A DNA stretch of 64,000 nt from Nothophaeocryptopus gaeumannii. Lineage: Eukaryota; Ascomycota; Dothideomycetes; Mycosphaerellales; Mycosphaerellaceae. The position numbers and the translations under genes are program-made. The notes under the pieces are model-generated. The model was not told the origin of the DNA and did not search any database. It was given only the letters and a program-made list of their open reading frames with translations. Shown piece by piece: positions 1-12,593 of this stretch. The DNA lies in the NCBI GenBank assembly GCA_031771865.1, contig JASISA010000010.1:620001-684000 (forward strand), written 5' to 3'. Numbering within the stretch: the stretch's first letter is position 1; every line of letters begins with the position of its first letter.

Positions 1-1576
1 TCCAACCTCCAAGCCAACAGCTCTCACTCCACTCCTTGGCCTCCAGTCCAGAATCCTGACATTTTGTCTTGCAGAGTCTCGAATCCAGACAGGAACCCTG
101 AATCACCAGCAACACCTGCATTCGAAGGAGCAAGCCCTGCCCGAGACATACCGTTCACTTCGGGACTGCCACAGGCCAGCGTAATTCTACCTGACTCGGT
201 GCAGGATGAGCCTCAAACGCGAGGAGGCACCAGGCAGCTGAGCAAGCATCGAATAAGGTAGACCTATGTATGAGCCGCTGGGATGTCGCTGAAGCCCATG
301 TTCTGGGTTGAACAATACTAGTAAGACAAGACAGTTGCCCACCTGTTGATGCTGTCGGACGTCGCTCACCACGTTGGATGTATCCATCGGATGGAACAGA
401 CACGGAAGAAAGTGCCGAGAACTGCCGTGCGGCTCGGTCACGACTCCCAGCGCTGAATACAGTAGCCTTAGAGTATTCTTGGCACCTCCTTTTGCCGAGG
501 CGTTTCATTTCTTCCTCGCTCGCTTAACTATTGGCCATGACTTGGCCTCACATTCTGCCATTGCCGTGCTCTGCACGCGCTCACCTCATCACACACCTTC
601 ACACCTTCACACCTTCACACCTTCACACTTGATTGGAGGGCCGTGGGCCTCATGTCCCGAATGGCAGAGTCCGAGACATCCAATGAGAAGAATGTCATGG
701 CCGTCTGATGACCATTTGCCGCAAGCAAAAAGTCCAGCAACATGCATAGAGGTATTCCGAGGACCGAATCGGCTCAACCGATGGACAGGCCTACCATCAA
801 TCATTGCGGATTGATCGCTTAGAACGGACCGCCTTCGCTTCTGGCCTTCAGACGCTCCACTGCAGTGTCGGTGGTTCGTACAGTACGACAATACGAAAAG
901 CCGCTAACCATTACCTACCGCACAGCACACCTACTAATCCGTACTAAAAAGCCATCGAAGTCTACGAATCAGGCAAGAGCCCAAGAATCGAAAGAAGAAA
1001 CCCCCGCGTTCAGACGCACAGAAGGCTCGTATTAATTACGAGCATCTCCGCAAGGCCTCCACTATCTAAAGAGATCGTCTGCCGCACGGATACAGCTCCC
1101 TCCCGTCAGCTTTCGTTAACGTTGAAGCCAAAAGCATGCCTACTGTAGTGCATGCAGGGAGACACCGAAACAAATTCGATATTCATGCCTGTAGAATAAG
1201 CTTGTTCGACTTGTAGCATCTTGGAGCAGTCTACACATGATCATCAGGCCCTGAGCTGATCACACCGGTCTGGACTTCTGAAGCTGCCTCGGGCGCCAGC
1301 CAGATGAGCAGTGACACTACAGGCACCGCTCATGGTGTTCTTGCCAGGATTTACCGATAACTTCAGCCTTTGGTAACAACCGTGGAACGTCTCATAGGTC
1401 AACTCGCGTGCCATGACTAGGATGATAGGTCAAGTATAAGTACAATCCGCATCCTCCATACATCCCATTCGCAATTAGATTTCCCCTCGCGCGGACTTAT
1501 ACCAGAATCTTTGGTGCGCTTGCACTCAGATCTTGACACCATAGCGTTCTCTTCTATACTTCGAACGGCATTCCTC
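1..1576. other. Intergenic, no gene recognised
   Basis: No reading frame here resembles a known family and none has convincing splice structure. The only clear structure is a short tandem repeat near 591-629, listed separately. The stretch next to 1577 is presumably the promoter and leader of the broken FAD oxidoreductase. A short upstream exon carrying that gene's signal peptide could hide here, but I cannot define one. Confidence 0.5.
591..629. repeat. Short tandem repeat, 8-bp unit CTTCACAC
   Basis: About four to five consecutive copies of the 8-bp unit CTTCACAC are visible, with slight degeneration at both ends. It lies in non-coding DNA. It is a simple microsatellite-type repeat with no evident function. 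Confidence 0.85.
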
Positions 1577-3176
1577 ATGGGCTCTATGGTCTCGACTGGC
1601 CTTTCAGCACCCAACGCCGATGCCACAGCTGCTTGCAAAGCATTGGAAGCTCAGTATCCGAACCAGGTGGCCGACAGCGCAGTCGAGACATCAAACCTAG
1701 GAATTGGCGTCACTTACACCGAAACGAGGCACGATTACTGGTCCCAAGCTAACGCAGACGTCAAGCCGGCATGCATATTCTTTCCAAAGACGGCCCAAGA
1801 TATCGCCTTCGCCGTGAAGGTATTAAATCAATACACCAATGCGCCGTGGGGCGTCAAAGGTGGAGGACATAACCCGAACGTTGGCTGGTCAAGTACGAAG
1901 ATGGCGTTTTGATTGCCACACACGTGAACATGGCAACTACTACACTGGACAGCAAAAACCTGGCCCATATTGGGCCGGGTTCAAAGTGGATCGATGTTGC
2001 AAAAGCGCTGGACCCATACAACCGAGCGGTGGTCTCTGGTCGTCTCGGTGTCGTTGGAGTGGCTGGATTGACCCTCGGTGGCGGGCCCAGCTTTTTGAGC
2101 ACTGAATACGTACGTTGAAGAATGCGACCAGGGAATGAAAGTTTCTCACTGACGTTGACCAGGGTATGACGGCAGACAACGTTGTCGAGTATGAAGTCGT
2201 CACCGCACAAGGCGAAATCGTCCGAGCCAATAGGCAAAGCAACTCCGACCTCTTCTATGCCCTGAAAGGCGGTGGCAACCAGTTCGCGATCGTCACTGAA
2301 TTCGTGATGCAATCCTACCCTATTGGAAAAGTATGGGGCGGCCACAAGATCTACACGCTTGACAAGAAAGAGGCTCTGCTCAACGCAACCCACAACCTGA
2401 TCTCCGACTACTACGACCCGAAAGCAGCCGTGATCATGACCTTCTCGACAACGTTAGAGTCGCTCGTCGACATCTTCGTAGTTTTCTATTTCTACAACGG
2501 CCCCCAAAAAGGCGACATCCTCCGCGAATTCGACGAGATCCCAGCTCTCGTCGATGGAACACAACCAAATCGCAGCTACGACGACCTCTTGGATTCCAAC
2601 GGCGCATTCTCCCTCGAAGGCATGCGCTACCTAATCCGCACCGGCACCATTCCCAATCTACCGGACGCCGATGGTCTCGATCTCTATACCTACACATTCG
2701 ACAGCTGATACGACATCGCCAAAGCCGCACAGACCAAACAGCTCGACAACTACGCCTTCTCCTTCGCTTTCCAACCCGTCCCCGTCCAGCTCGCAAACGC
2801 CTCCGTCAACAACCCCAACGGCGTCAACCTCCTCGGTCTCAGTCCGGATTACGGTGACAAAGTCTTCATGGAATATGACGTCTCTTGGCTTCTCTCTTCT
2901 ACAGACACCGACGCCGCTGCTGTCATGACGAACATCACGCAACCGGCGCAGGACTATGTCAGGGAGAAGTATGGGAATGCGGAACCGACGAATTATAAGA
3001 ATGGGGATGTGTCGTTCACCAATGTGAATCCAATGTTTATGAATGATGCGATGTTTAACCAGGATCCGTTAAGGTCGTATCCGGCTGATGTTTATGAGAA
3101 GCTGAGTGAAATACAACGACAGAGGGATCCCCAGGGCTTCTTTTCGCAGAGGCAGGGTGGGTTCAAATTTACGTAG
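1577..3176 (+). pseudogene. Broken FAD-linked (BBE-type) oxidoreductase
   Basis: This is a relic of a berberine-bridge/6-hydroxynicotine-oxidase-type flavoenzyme, usually a secreted or secondary-metabolism oxidase. Visible parts in order are an N-terminal segment with the FAD-linking GVKGGGHNPN motif, the LTLGGG segment of the FAD-binding domain, and a C-terminal BBE-like end (DVYEKLSEIQRQRDPQGFF). An intron at 2110-2162 (GTACGT...CTGAC...CAG) joins STEY to GMTADN in phase 0. Two lesions break the frame. Near 1890-1900 the frame moves from GHNPNVGWSS to DGVLIATHVNM with no room for an intron, as if one base were lost. At 2706-2708 an in-frame TGA falls between FDS and YDIAKAAQ, where related enzymes probably have Trp. 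The first in-frame ATG is at 1577; a signal-peptide exon may lie further upstream. Either a genuine pseudogene or two sequence errors. Confidence 0.75.
2110..2162 (+). other. Spliceosomal intron in the FAD oxidoreductase relic
   Basis: The donor is GTACGTTG, a branch-like CACTGAC lies near the 3' end, and the acceptor is CAG. Removing it restores STEY-GMTADN across the FAD domain. The surviving splice signals suggest the inactivation is recent. Confidence 0.8.
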
Positions 3177-3525
3177 AGCGCAATTGTATGGCGTTGGTGT
3201 TTGGGGGTGATGCGATTCATTAATCGTCTGGGCGTTTTGCATCATTGGTGGAGCTAAAAGCACAGAAACAAAGAAGACTTGATTTATGCCCTTCTCAGTC
3301 TATTTGTACTATGCTTGGCATTACCTTCAATCTCTACATTGCACACAATAAGATAGACTATCTTCGTTCCACGCCAATGCCTCAACTGATCTCTGCTCCA
3401 CCAGCAAAGCGTCTCTCCAGCACGACACTGACATCGAAACACTCCTGTTTCTCCCTTTCCTCCTGCCCCTCCTCCTCAACAAAGGCCGAATCGCCTACCA
3501 TACCCCACGACACCCCAAAGTCCTC
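3177..3525. other. Convergent 3' intergenic region
   Basis: Sequence between the ends of the plus-strand FAD oxidoreductase relic and the minus-strand methyltransferase. It presumably holds both 3' untranslated regions. I see no gene. Confidence 0.6.
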
Positions 3526-4350
3526 TCAATCCTCCCTCCTCCTAGCAACAACCCACCCATCCAACGCCAACGTCCTGCCCGCCGGATTGCCCACCCACTC
3601 CTCATACTCTCTTTCCTGTCCATCACACCACTCTTCCGTATGCATCCCCAATTTCAACCTCACCGGCCTCGCCCCTTTACCCGCCCCATCGGCCCACATT
3701 CTCCTCTCCTCTTTCGTAGAATACTCCCATGCCGCCGCCCCCGATTTAATATCCTCCCATGCAAAGCCCGCCTCATGCGCCCATATATGGTTCGTTGAAC
3801 CGCCGTCGTGGTGCGCCATCATAAGGGGTCCTTCGAGGGCGTATGATTGATTGATTCGATCGGTAGCGCCGACGGTGAGTTGATCGGTTACATCCCTACT
3901 CGTCACAACCCCCGTGCCTGGCTTGACGAGTTGCCTCATCGCCTTAAAAGCCTCAATGTGTCCCGGTCCAGGAATATGAAGCAGCAACTGATGCGCGTGG
4001 GCAATATCAAAACTCCCTGACTCAAACCGCCCCAAATCAGTCACCGCACTCCCTACTTCAAACCGGACATTCTTCACCCCGAGCTTTTCGGCATTTTCCC
4101 TCGCAGCCTCAATCGATTTCGAATTATTATCAATCCCAACCACATCTCCCTCTGGACACCGTCTCGCGAAATCCAGCGTGATAGTTCCAATTCCACAACC
4201 CACATCGATAATTCGAGAGTCCGGTCTGAGATAGGGAATCACATGCCATGCATTATTCTCCACATTCCTCAACGCAAAAATCCCCTTCTCAAATGCCTCA
4301 TACGGCCTGTCTCTCGGCTTATCCTTCGAATCGGGAAAGAGGGTCGTCAT
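3526..4350 (-). CDS. Class I SAM-dependent methyltransferase
   Basis: A single-exon gene for a 274-residue cytosolic methyltransferase of the UbiE/COQ5-like small-molecule family. Motif I is IIDVGCGIGTI near residue 47. An acidic loop follows (VVGIDNNSKSIEAA), then a motif II/III region (FDIAHAHQLLLHIP) and RQLVKPGTGVVTSRD. The substrate cannot be deduced. The chosen start at 4350 has a good context (CACAATG) just before TTLFPDS; the frame stays open 20 codons further upstream but without an ATG. It converges on the FAD oxidoreductase relic, so the pair might once have belonged to a small metabolic locus, but no other tailoring genes are nearby. Confidence 0.85.
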   Translation of the reverse strand: MTTLFPDSKDKPRDRPYEAFEKGIFALRNVENNAWHVIPYLRPDSRIIDVGCGIGTITLDFARRCPEGDVVGIDNNSKSIEAARENAEKLGVKNVRFEVGSAVTDLGRFESGSFDIAHAHQLLLHIPGPGHIEAFKAMRQLVKPGTGVVTSRDVTDQLTVGATDRINQSYALEGPLMMAHHDGGSTNHIWAHEAGFAWEDIKSGAAAWEYSTKEERRMWADGAGKGARPVRLKLGMHTEEWCDGQEREYEEWVGNPAGRTLALDGWVVARRRED

Positions 4351-4410
4351 TGTGAGGCCGCTGTCCGGTGGCACTTTTTGATGATTTCCAAGAGGTCTCG
4401 AGGTCCTCAA

Positions 4411-5237
4411 AGATGGGAACCGAACAAGCGCGATGGAGTCTTATATCTAGACTCAATGAGCCCTACTTGCTTCAACACTTCGGTAGAGTGACTCCGGTCC
4501 TGCAGCTTATTTAGTGTCGATCCTTCCTGGGAGGGCTTCTTCAGCCGTCGCTCGTGGGTGGATGATTGGCCGCTGAAGAAAGGCAGGTTTGCGAAAGTCG
4601 GAGGAGAAAGAAGCTGGCATGCGGGATCCTTTCAAGTCTGGGAGGGAGGGAGGTGAAGTGTCGAAAGTAGGGTTCCTAAGCGAGTGCGGTCGCAGAGTGT
4701 TCCTTCTGAAGACCATGGTTCCGCAGAGAGCCGGCTTTCCTCAAACGGGCAAGAGCTGGTGTGTGTAGATCAGTTCCGCTATTATACACTTTCCTGCAAG
4801 CAGTCCTCCGGGAATTGAACATGTATCAGTCAGGTGAATCGATTAAGTAGTAGTTGTTAGTAAAGATACAGTAGAAGCTCCAATAGATATGGTACAAAGA
4901 AAGAACAGCACCTCCACCAGCCTCGTAAGGCCGACTCCCACCCAACGCGGCTCTTCCACCCCGAGGCCACTATCAAACAGATACGCCACTGAAAATGCAG
5001 AAAACCAGTGTTCCCCATCTATGTCATGCTCGCACGCCTGCTTGTGAGTTGCGACAAAGCGCCTTCGTTGATGTGGAAAGAGGGAAAAGAATGCTCGAGT
5101 CCGCCGAAGTTCTCCATTGCACCACTTCCTGTCCCTTCTTTCTTTCCTGAACGACAACTCCAACGCTTCTAACAAAGTATTACTCTCGCTATGCATCGAT
5201 TCGTCTCTGTGTACGTTTTTTTTTGGCTCGAGTTCCC
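4411..5237. other. Intergenic between methyltransferase and histidine kinase
   Basis: Promoter side of the methyltransferase and 3' side of the histidine kinase, with a short poly-T run at about 5217-5223. A 117-codon open frame at 4843-5196 on the minus strand has no family resemblance and is not called. Confidence 0.5.
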
Positions 5238-8200
5238 TTACGCCGCCGAAGCTTTCTTCGAGCTCCGGTGGCCATGAGTATGCTTGAGCTTCATAAATTC
5301 ATGTGGTTTGCTAGGATCGCTCGGATCCATGAGCGTCATCAGGACCTGACTCAGTTCCTTGAAGTCGACTGGCTTCGTCATGTAGCTGTTGAAGCCCGCT
5401 TCCACGCATTTTTTATATACGTCGCCTAGCACGTTGGCCGAAAGTGCTATGATTGGGAGATGTGCGTACTGGTTCTTGCTCTCCCAGCTGCGGATTTCTT
5501 TGCAGGTTTGGTACCCATCTTTGTTTGGCATGTGAAGATCACAGAGGATGATCGAGTAGTATCCGCGTGGTTTGGCAAAGACTTTATCTGTACACTGGAC
5601 GCCATCCAGCACGGTATCCACTTTGATGGAGACCTTTGCAAGGAATTTCAAAATGACCATCTGGTTCACCCGATTGTCTTCGACCAGCAAGACGCGCTTG
5701 TCCTTATTGCCAAGCTTGCGAGCCAATTCATCGAAGACCTGTTTCTGATTCACGGCCAATTGCTGTGCGCTGTCCTGATTGCGATCCAGACTCATCTCGC
5801 GCTCTTTCTGAGGGTCGAAGATCAACCCAATTCGCGAAGGCTTCAGAGGCTTGAAGACAAACCTCAATCGTCGATCGGTGACGAGATGATCATAGTCGAA
5901 GTTCGGTGCTTGCTCCATGATCTTTCGCCGTTGCGCAAGATCTGTAATCAGTACGATCGCCGTGGTCGAGTTCGTTGACCATAGTATCTGATCCATCAGC
6001 GCTACGATCTCGTCGACTTCTTGAAGCACGACCACGACGTGCGTAAAGATGACCTTCTCGTCACCGGCCAGCAGATCCTGTGATGCAGAATAGCTTGGAC
6101 GAGAGGTGATCTGGTGCGGTACGTTGCGTGGTAGGGTCTTGTCAATATGCTGCACGGTTGCTTGGCGACTGTACTTGAGCGGTGCGACGACCAAGATAGA
6201 GAACATCGGCGAAGGAGACAGGCCTCCGGGTGGCTTCAGCGTAGCGCCAGTGTTAGTCGAAGCCACGGCATCGATCGACCGGGAAGACTCGCTGTTAGAA
6301 CGTGTCGGGTGAAGCTGACTGGGCATGTTGAGCTTCAAGGGAGCACTCGGAGCAACAGCGTCTGGTGCGGTGGAAGAGGCGGACGATCGTTCGGAACGAA
6401 GACTGTCGGTACGAACAGCAGATCGCAGCGACGGATCGGAGCTGGCAGACGTAGAAGGCGAGTCTTTGCCAATGTCCGGAGACGGATGCGACGGTGGTGT
6501 TTGCGTGAGCTCAGGAGCGAATTTGGGCGATAGACGGATTTGAGCGTCCAACGGCAAAGCGGATGCTTTTAACATGGAGGACATCGAAATCGAAGCTGGT
6601 CCTGGGGACGCCGGCATTGTCTGCACTCCCGTGACTCCAGGCGTGGGGAGAGGCTCAGGCGGTCGGTCGTCTTCGGTGGGCAGATTGGTCTTGATATAGA
6701 ACATGAAGGTCGAGCCTTCATTTGGCACACCGTGCGCGCTCATGTCTCCGCCGTGAAGCTGAGCGAGCTGCTTGGAAATGACGAGACCTGGTGCAAATTA
6801 GCAAGAGCGCGTATGATTTCTGATGGGAGACTTACCGAGGCCGGTTCCTCCATGCTGCCTTGTGCTACTGCCATCGATCTGGCTGAAGCGCTTGAAGAGA
6901 AACTCGGCTTCTTCGTCTGTGAATCCACGGCCGGTGTCAATGATCTCGAATTTGATGAACATCTCGCTCTTATCGAGACGCGGGCCGTCCGTCTTCACGC
7001 TGCACCGGACGAAGACTTCGCCCCTTTGAGTGAACTTGATTGCGTTGCCAACGACGTTGAGCAAGATCTGACGGATGCGGAATCGATCACCCTTGATCTG
7101 CGCAGGCACGTTCTCATCCACAAGATAGTTCAGCTCGAGACCCTTGTCAATAGCCATGGCAGATGTAAGGTCGTTCACCTCCTCAATCAGTGCTCTCACA
7201 TAGACCCATTCGACATGCAATTGAATCATCCCGGCTTCTGCCTTGGACAGATCGAGGATGTCATTGATTAGCCCACGCAACCCTTCAGTGCTGGCCCGTA
7301 TGATGTTGACGTGTTCCATTTGCTCTGCCGTGAGACTGCTGTCGATGAGGAAGTTGACCATGCCGGTGATGCCGTTCAGAGGCGTGCGAATCTCATGGGA
7401 CATGTTGCTCAGGAAGCGCGATTTGGCGTCCATGGTATCCTTCAAATCCTTCTCCAGAGCTTTGTGGTCGCTTATGTCTGTGCACGTGCCGTACCATGTC
7501 TCCTCCTCGTTTTCATGATGTAGCAGCGGCTCAGCCAATAGGACACGAACAAGATGCCACCGGAAGTGGCCATCCTTGGACTTCAATCGAACCTCCGTCG
7601 AGTATGATGGTCTGCCGTCTGCGTCCATTGTCACCTTGAGAATGCCGGTCGCGGCCAGCTGAGAGAGCTTTCGCTGCGGCATGGGTTGCATGGGAGAAGT
7701 GGTCTCTGGACCTGACTGAGGCTTTTCCGTCTCGGACGATCCACTAGACGAACTCACGGAAGTCGACAGTGTCCGCCTTGGCTCGGGAGGAAGTGAAGTT
7801 GGCACATTAGTCGGCATCCCAGTATCATCCTCGAAGCTGGGCAATTTACACTTATCAAGATCTTCGGGGTGAACGTGCTGCATGAAGCCAGTGCCCAGTG
7901 CCTGTGCTTCTGTTTGACCCGAAAACTGCAGCCACTGCGTATTGCAGAAAGTTACGCCCCTTGACTTAGTCACCGCAAAAACTATCTGCGGACTTGAATT
8001 AGCAAGAGCGCGATACTTCGCTTCGGACGCGGCCGTCTCCTGTTGACGGGCTGAATTGATCTCAGCGATTTGTTGATCGTGAAAGTCCATCATTGTACCA
8101 ATCCAGTGCACCGTCTTTTGATTCTTGTCCTTCAGCGGCGCTGCTCGCACGTAGAACCAGCGATAGTTGTTGTCAAACCTCTGCAGGCGCACTTTCTGTT

Positions 8201-11200
8201 GCAGTTGTTGGTTGCTCCGCAAAGAGCGTTGCCACGCGGGAAGGAACTCATGTCGGTCCTCTGGATGGATGGCTTGCCATGGATCGCTCAGAACCTGACG
8301 GGGCTCCTGACCTCGATAGATCAGGAATTTCGAGTTCACCCAAGTCAGAACACCGGTCTCAGGCTGGGCAGTGAATATTTGCACAGGGACGGAATCGATG
8401 ATTGTGCGCAGCAACCTCTCAGAAGGTGGTGGCATGTCCTCTGGGTAAGAACCTTTTCGCATGTGCGCACCTGTGCCTGGCGTCGTCGCGTCAATCGGAC
8501 TAGGGACGATGGGGAAGGAGTGCTCAAAATCAGCTCCGTAAGAATGGAGCAGCGAGTGGCGCTTATTCTGATCGAAAACAGGCAACTCGGACAGTGTAGG
8601 TCGATCTGTCTTTCGAGACGTGCTGAAGTTTGCGGCTCGAGAAGGACTGCGCTCCTTCGATGCTGGAAGTACTGGCGTCTTGCTCTGCTTGTTGCTGTCC
8701 TGCTGCCTGGTCTTACGGTCGCTGAGGGTGGTCTCTTCGTAAATAGATCTACCTTCGCTGATCGATAGCTTCTTCGCACCTTTCGGCACGGTTGTGTTAC
8801 TCGCATTACTGGCGCTACGCTGCCCAGTCCGCTTCTTGGCTTCAAAATAATTGTCAACCATCTCCGTGCCAGAGACTGCGGGCGTCTCTGCGACCGATCT
8901 GCTTTGTGTCCAGCCATGCGCGGACGGATCCCATCCGGGTGTGCCGACGATAGAGCCAGACGGACTGATGCGCGACCGACCCGAATAGTCGGAGGGACTT
9001 GTGACGCTGCCTGAAATCGAGCCTGGAACATCTTCAAGTTGAGCATGTATAATGTCTTCGAGCGAAGCTGGCTCGATGGTCATCGGGGCGGTCTTCGCCT
9101 GGTGACCGCTAGCTGTTCGTCGATGACGTATCTTGACGGCTCGCGCATGGGTGTCCGAGAACTGCTGTGCGATGGAATACGACGTAGCCAGGTGAGGTCC
9201 CAGAAGCTTCAATGTATGTGCCAAGTTGCTAGGATACGGCACGGTAGAGGTCAAGATCGAGAGAATGGCGATCGGTGCCTTTCGTTCCTGGTCAAGCGTA
9301 TTGCTTCGCCTCAAGTCGCTCGGTTCGCCCTGTGCGTTGATTTGGAAAGACTGCATCGGCTGTGACAAAGTCGGATGTATCAGCGGTACGTGAATCACGG
9401 TACTTGCATAGTCGACACCAATAGCCTCGACTTGATCGTACTGCGAATAGTCCTTGGGGCTAACAGCAGGATTAATTGTCTCCTCGAGCAGCTGTTCCTC
9501 CGACGCAAAGAAAGGGTTGATTTCCTCATCAGCTTGTATTGCCGGCGACGGGGCGGGAGACTGCGCCCATGGCGAAGGGGGATGCTGCTCGTATTCATGA
9601 TAGTCACGGTAAGGTTCTGGCGTGTTGTCAGAGGCAAATGCGGCCCTGTAGTTTCCAAATGATGCTGCCAAAGTCGGTGCAAACGGTGACGAAGCCGGCG
9701 CAGACTGCGTGTTCAACGGTTTGTTGAGCTCGTTTCCATAGTCTCTGGTCACACGTACCAGTCTTCCGCGATCAAGCACTCGGTTGACGCCTCCTGACTC
9801 AATGAGTGGCCGGGCTTCGTGATCCAGAGTGTGAAGTGTACTAAAAACTTCAGCGTAAGGCCCGCTGTCTCTTGTGCCTCCAACACTGCTAAAGTCCGGG
9901 TCACTGAGAGAGCCGTGGCGAATGCTTTGGACTGATGGAAAACGTTTGGGTGGTATGCGATCAGGACCAGCTGTTGGTGTCATGCCAGCGGCATGTGTAG
10001 CAATCCTCTGCGGGCCCTGCGGTCTCCTCATGGGCGGATCGTTGAGAGTAGCCAAGATGTCTTTGACTTCGCGTCCGTGTCCAGCATATGAGTGTCGCGC
10101 TTCCAGACGAGGTCGAAGTCTTTCCGGGTGTAGCTTTTGCGGCTTCACGTCCTTGGACATGTCTGTAGATGGCTCACGTAAAACGAACTCCGGCCTCTGC
10201 ATTCCAGGAGGAGTTTTCATGTTATGCATCTGCTCAAATACGTTTCCCTTGGGTACGAATTCCTCCCGCCCGTTCATGCTGAATGTGGCCTTTTGACCCC
10301 AAGGTACATTCTCTATATCAGTGGGGTCAACAGGCTGCACCAGAGTTGCTCTTTCTGCCAGAAAGTTGTCGTGAAGTATGTTGGTAACATTCGCCCACCA
10401 CTGCTCCATGCCTGGTTCCGTGTTCAACTGAAGTACCAAGTCGTATAGGCTCGGGGTAGGGTATCGCGGGTCCTCGGCACCCTCGAAGGCTTGACCAGAG
10501 GGAATGAAGGCTGTATTGGCTGCGGGCGTACTGCCGCCAGAAGCAAGACTAAAGCTCCGCGTACCAGGAGGTCGGCCGTGGCCTTCCTGTGGATTCGTTA
10601 CGGTCGGCGACAGTGACGTGAATGGTTGATGAAAGTTTTGAGACCATGATCTCGGTGTCCCGGGCACATATGGAAAGGGATACGATGGCGTTCGTAGAGA
10701 AGGGTTTCCAGATGGGGTTGGTGGAACAGATCCGCGGATGGTCTTGGAAGACTCAGTTGACTCGGTCGAAGTTGTGCGCAAAGGTTCTTCTGTACTGTTC
10801 AAGACGGCATTGATGCTACTAGCAGGCGGGCCAGAGCTTGATCCCTCTTCCTTAATGGGCGAGACACGACCCTTTTCGTTCTTTGATCCAAAAGGGCCAT
10901 AGCTCCTCCGAGGGCGCATCTTGGAGCGCACATTATTGTCCATGGCGGCCTGAAGCTCGCCCAGCTTTTCGGGAGTGGGTATCTGGACTACCGCCTTACG
11001 CAAAGAGGTGTTGCTACTTCCTCCTGACTCAGCCTTAGTGCTCTTCGGACGCCTCTTGGCGGCATCGTCATTGCTGGAAGCGCCATCTGTAGAATCAGCA
11101 AGGCTATCGTCATGCGCGTCCTGATCGATCTCGGAGAGACGGCCAGGTGGCGAGCGCGCGAGGTATGGACGCGTAGAGTGGGTCAGGTCTGATGCGCCGG

Positions 11201-11294
11201 GCCTAGGCGGAGCGGCGGTGGGAGTTGGCTCGCTGTCTTCGTGTTCGGAGTCATCGGTGGACGTCTCCTTCGCCGGTGAAGGGGACGAGTTCAT
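5238..11294 (-). CDS. Hybrid PAS-histidine kinase / response regulator
   Basis: Encodes a 2002-residue hybrid sensor kinase, complement(join(5238..6787, 6836..11294)). The intron of 48 nt (GTAAGT...CAG) restores the G2 box GGTGLGLVISKQ. Residues 1 to about 940 are low-complexity and Ser/Pro-rich. Two PAS domains follow (about 955-1075 and 1088-1250, the second with a Ser-rich insertion), then HisKA with the H-box SNMSHEIRTPLNG (phospho-acceptor His near 1300), and HATPase_c with N box VGNAIKF and G1 box DTGRGF. A Ser-rich linker leads to a C-terminal receiver (about 1850-1970) with VLLVEDN, phospho-acceptor Asp in CDLHMPNKDG and Lys in MTKPVD. All catalytic residues are present. Such kinases feed the HPt/SSK1-SKN7 phosphorelay in the cytosol. 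The start at 11294 is the first ATG; a few upstream in-frame codons lack one. The stimulus is unknown. Confidence 0.93.
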
Positions 11295-12593
11295 GGCGGA
11301 GCCGCACAATTTGCCGTCCTCGTCCTGCGCCCTCCCTGGAGTGTCGGAGCATGCAATGCAGACACGGCGCGCGTGTTGGCAGCGAGTGGACTCATCTGAG
11401 GCGCGTACAGATGTACCGGAGAGGCGTGTAGTGCGTAGAGGTGATGGAGAGCGCGGTAGCAGTAGGCATAGAGTTTGGCTGGGCGATTGGCGAAACGTGA
11501 TGTGAGCGGCGAAGGAGCTGTACGCTTGGTGCTGTCGACTAGCCGCTGCAAATGACGTATCGCCGGTCGAACCCTTGCCAGCTCAGACGGACACCTGCAG
11601 CGGAAGGAAGACAAACCACACCCACACCTCAGGCTCACCGATCAGCGACCATCAAACAGCAGACAGAAGACGACACGTGACACGTCTCGCGCTGCACGTG
11701 CAAGCAGAGTGGAATGGATCTGAATGCTCAATGCTCAAAAATGAAGGCGTGTCTTCCAAGTAGGCCACAATCACGCAGAAGCGGCAACGGCTGAGAACTG
11801 GCACGCACCACGCACCACGCACCACGGGAAATCGCACCACGGGAAATCGCACCACGGGAAATCGCACACTCCCGTCATAGTATTACTCCTCCCTGCTGTT
11901 TCTCCTCCAGCGACCGACCCGGCGCACCGTGACGCTTCCGATAGGGGAGCGCGAACATCTCACACTTTCACCTATAGCGCAGACTAAGCATACAGATCTT
12001 GCATAGGCACGTGGCGCAGACGCTCTTTCGGGGGCACTAGCAGGCATGGTTGGCTATACCAAGCTGCAAATGATGTCTCGGAGCATTCGGCCTAGCTAGC
12101 ATGGAAGGAAAACGCGATTCACACGTCAGTCGATACGAATGACGAACGTCATACAAAAGAACGCCTGAGTATATGTAACCAACACTTGGCATACCTTGTT
12201 CGCCTCTCTCAACGATCGTAAGCATGAAAGACTCTAAACAATGCGAAAAAGAGATGAACAGACCAAGGCGAAACAGTCCCTCTGGAACACTGGTAGGGAA
12301 AAGGTACAGCATGCATACTGTGGATATAGCCAGCAGCATCGCCAAATTCTCCTCAACGGCTATCGGTAAGTCAACACATTTACGCGAAAACGCTCGCGTC
12401 ATTTCTTTCTTCCAAAGTCATCATATCCATCAGTCATTTCAGTGCGGTCGCGCACAATGCTTCCAGTTCATCAAACTCCAAGCAAGCAGCAAACATGCCC
12501 CAACAGCTTCTCCCAATTCCATACCAAGCAACGCCAAGCTTCACATGCCAGGCGATTGCACGCCAATGTACACCTCATGCTCCATTCCTTCTA
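11295..12593. other. Intergenic: histidine kinase promoter and hymA 3' side
   Basis: About 1.3 kb with no recognisable gene. It includes the upstream region of the histidine kinase and, at about 11803-11867, a tandem repeat of 7-bp and 15-bp units (separate entry). Short open frames here show no family resemblance. Confidence 0.55.
11803..11867. repeat. Compound tandem repeat upstream of histidine kinase
   Basis: A 7-bp unit (CGCACCA) is repeated about three times and runs into three perfect copies of a 15-bp unit, CGCACCACGGGAAAT, at 11818-11832, 11833-11847 and 11848-11862. It lies about 0.5 kb upstream of the kinase start codon. It could be neutral slippage or a reiterated protein-binding site. 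Confidence 0.9.

Noticed and set aside
4843..5196. 117-codon minus-strand frame just downstream of the histidine kinase
   Set aside because: No family pattern; it most likely lies in the 3' untranslated region of the kinase.
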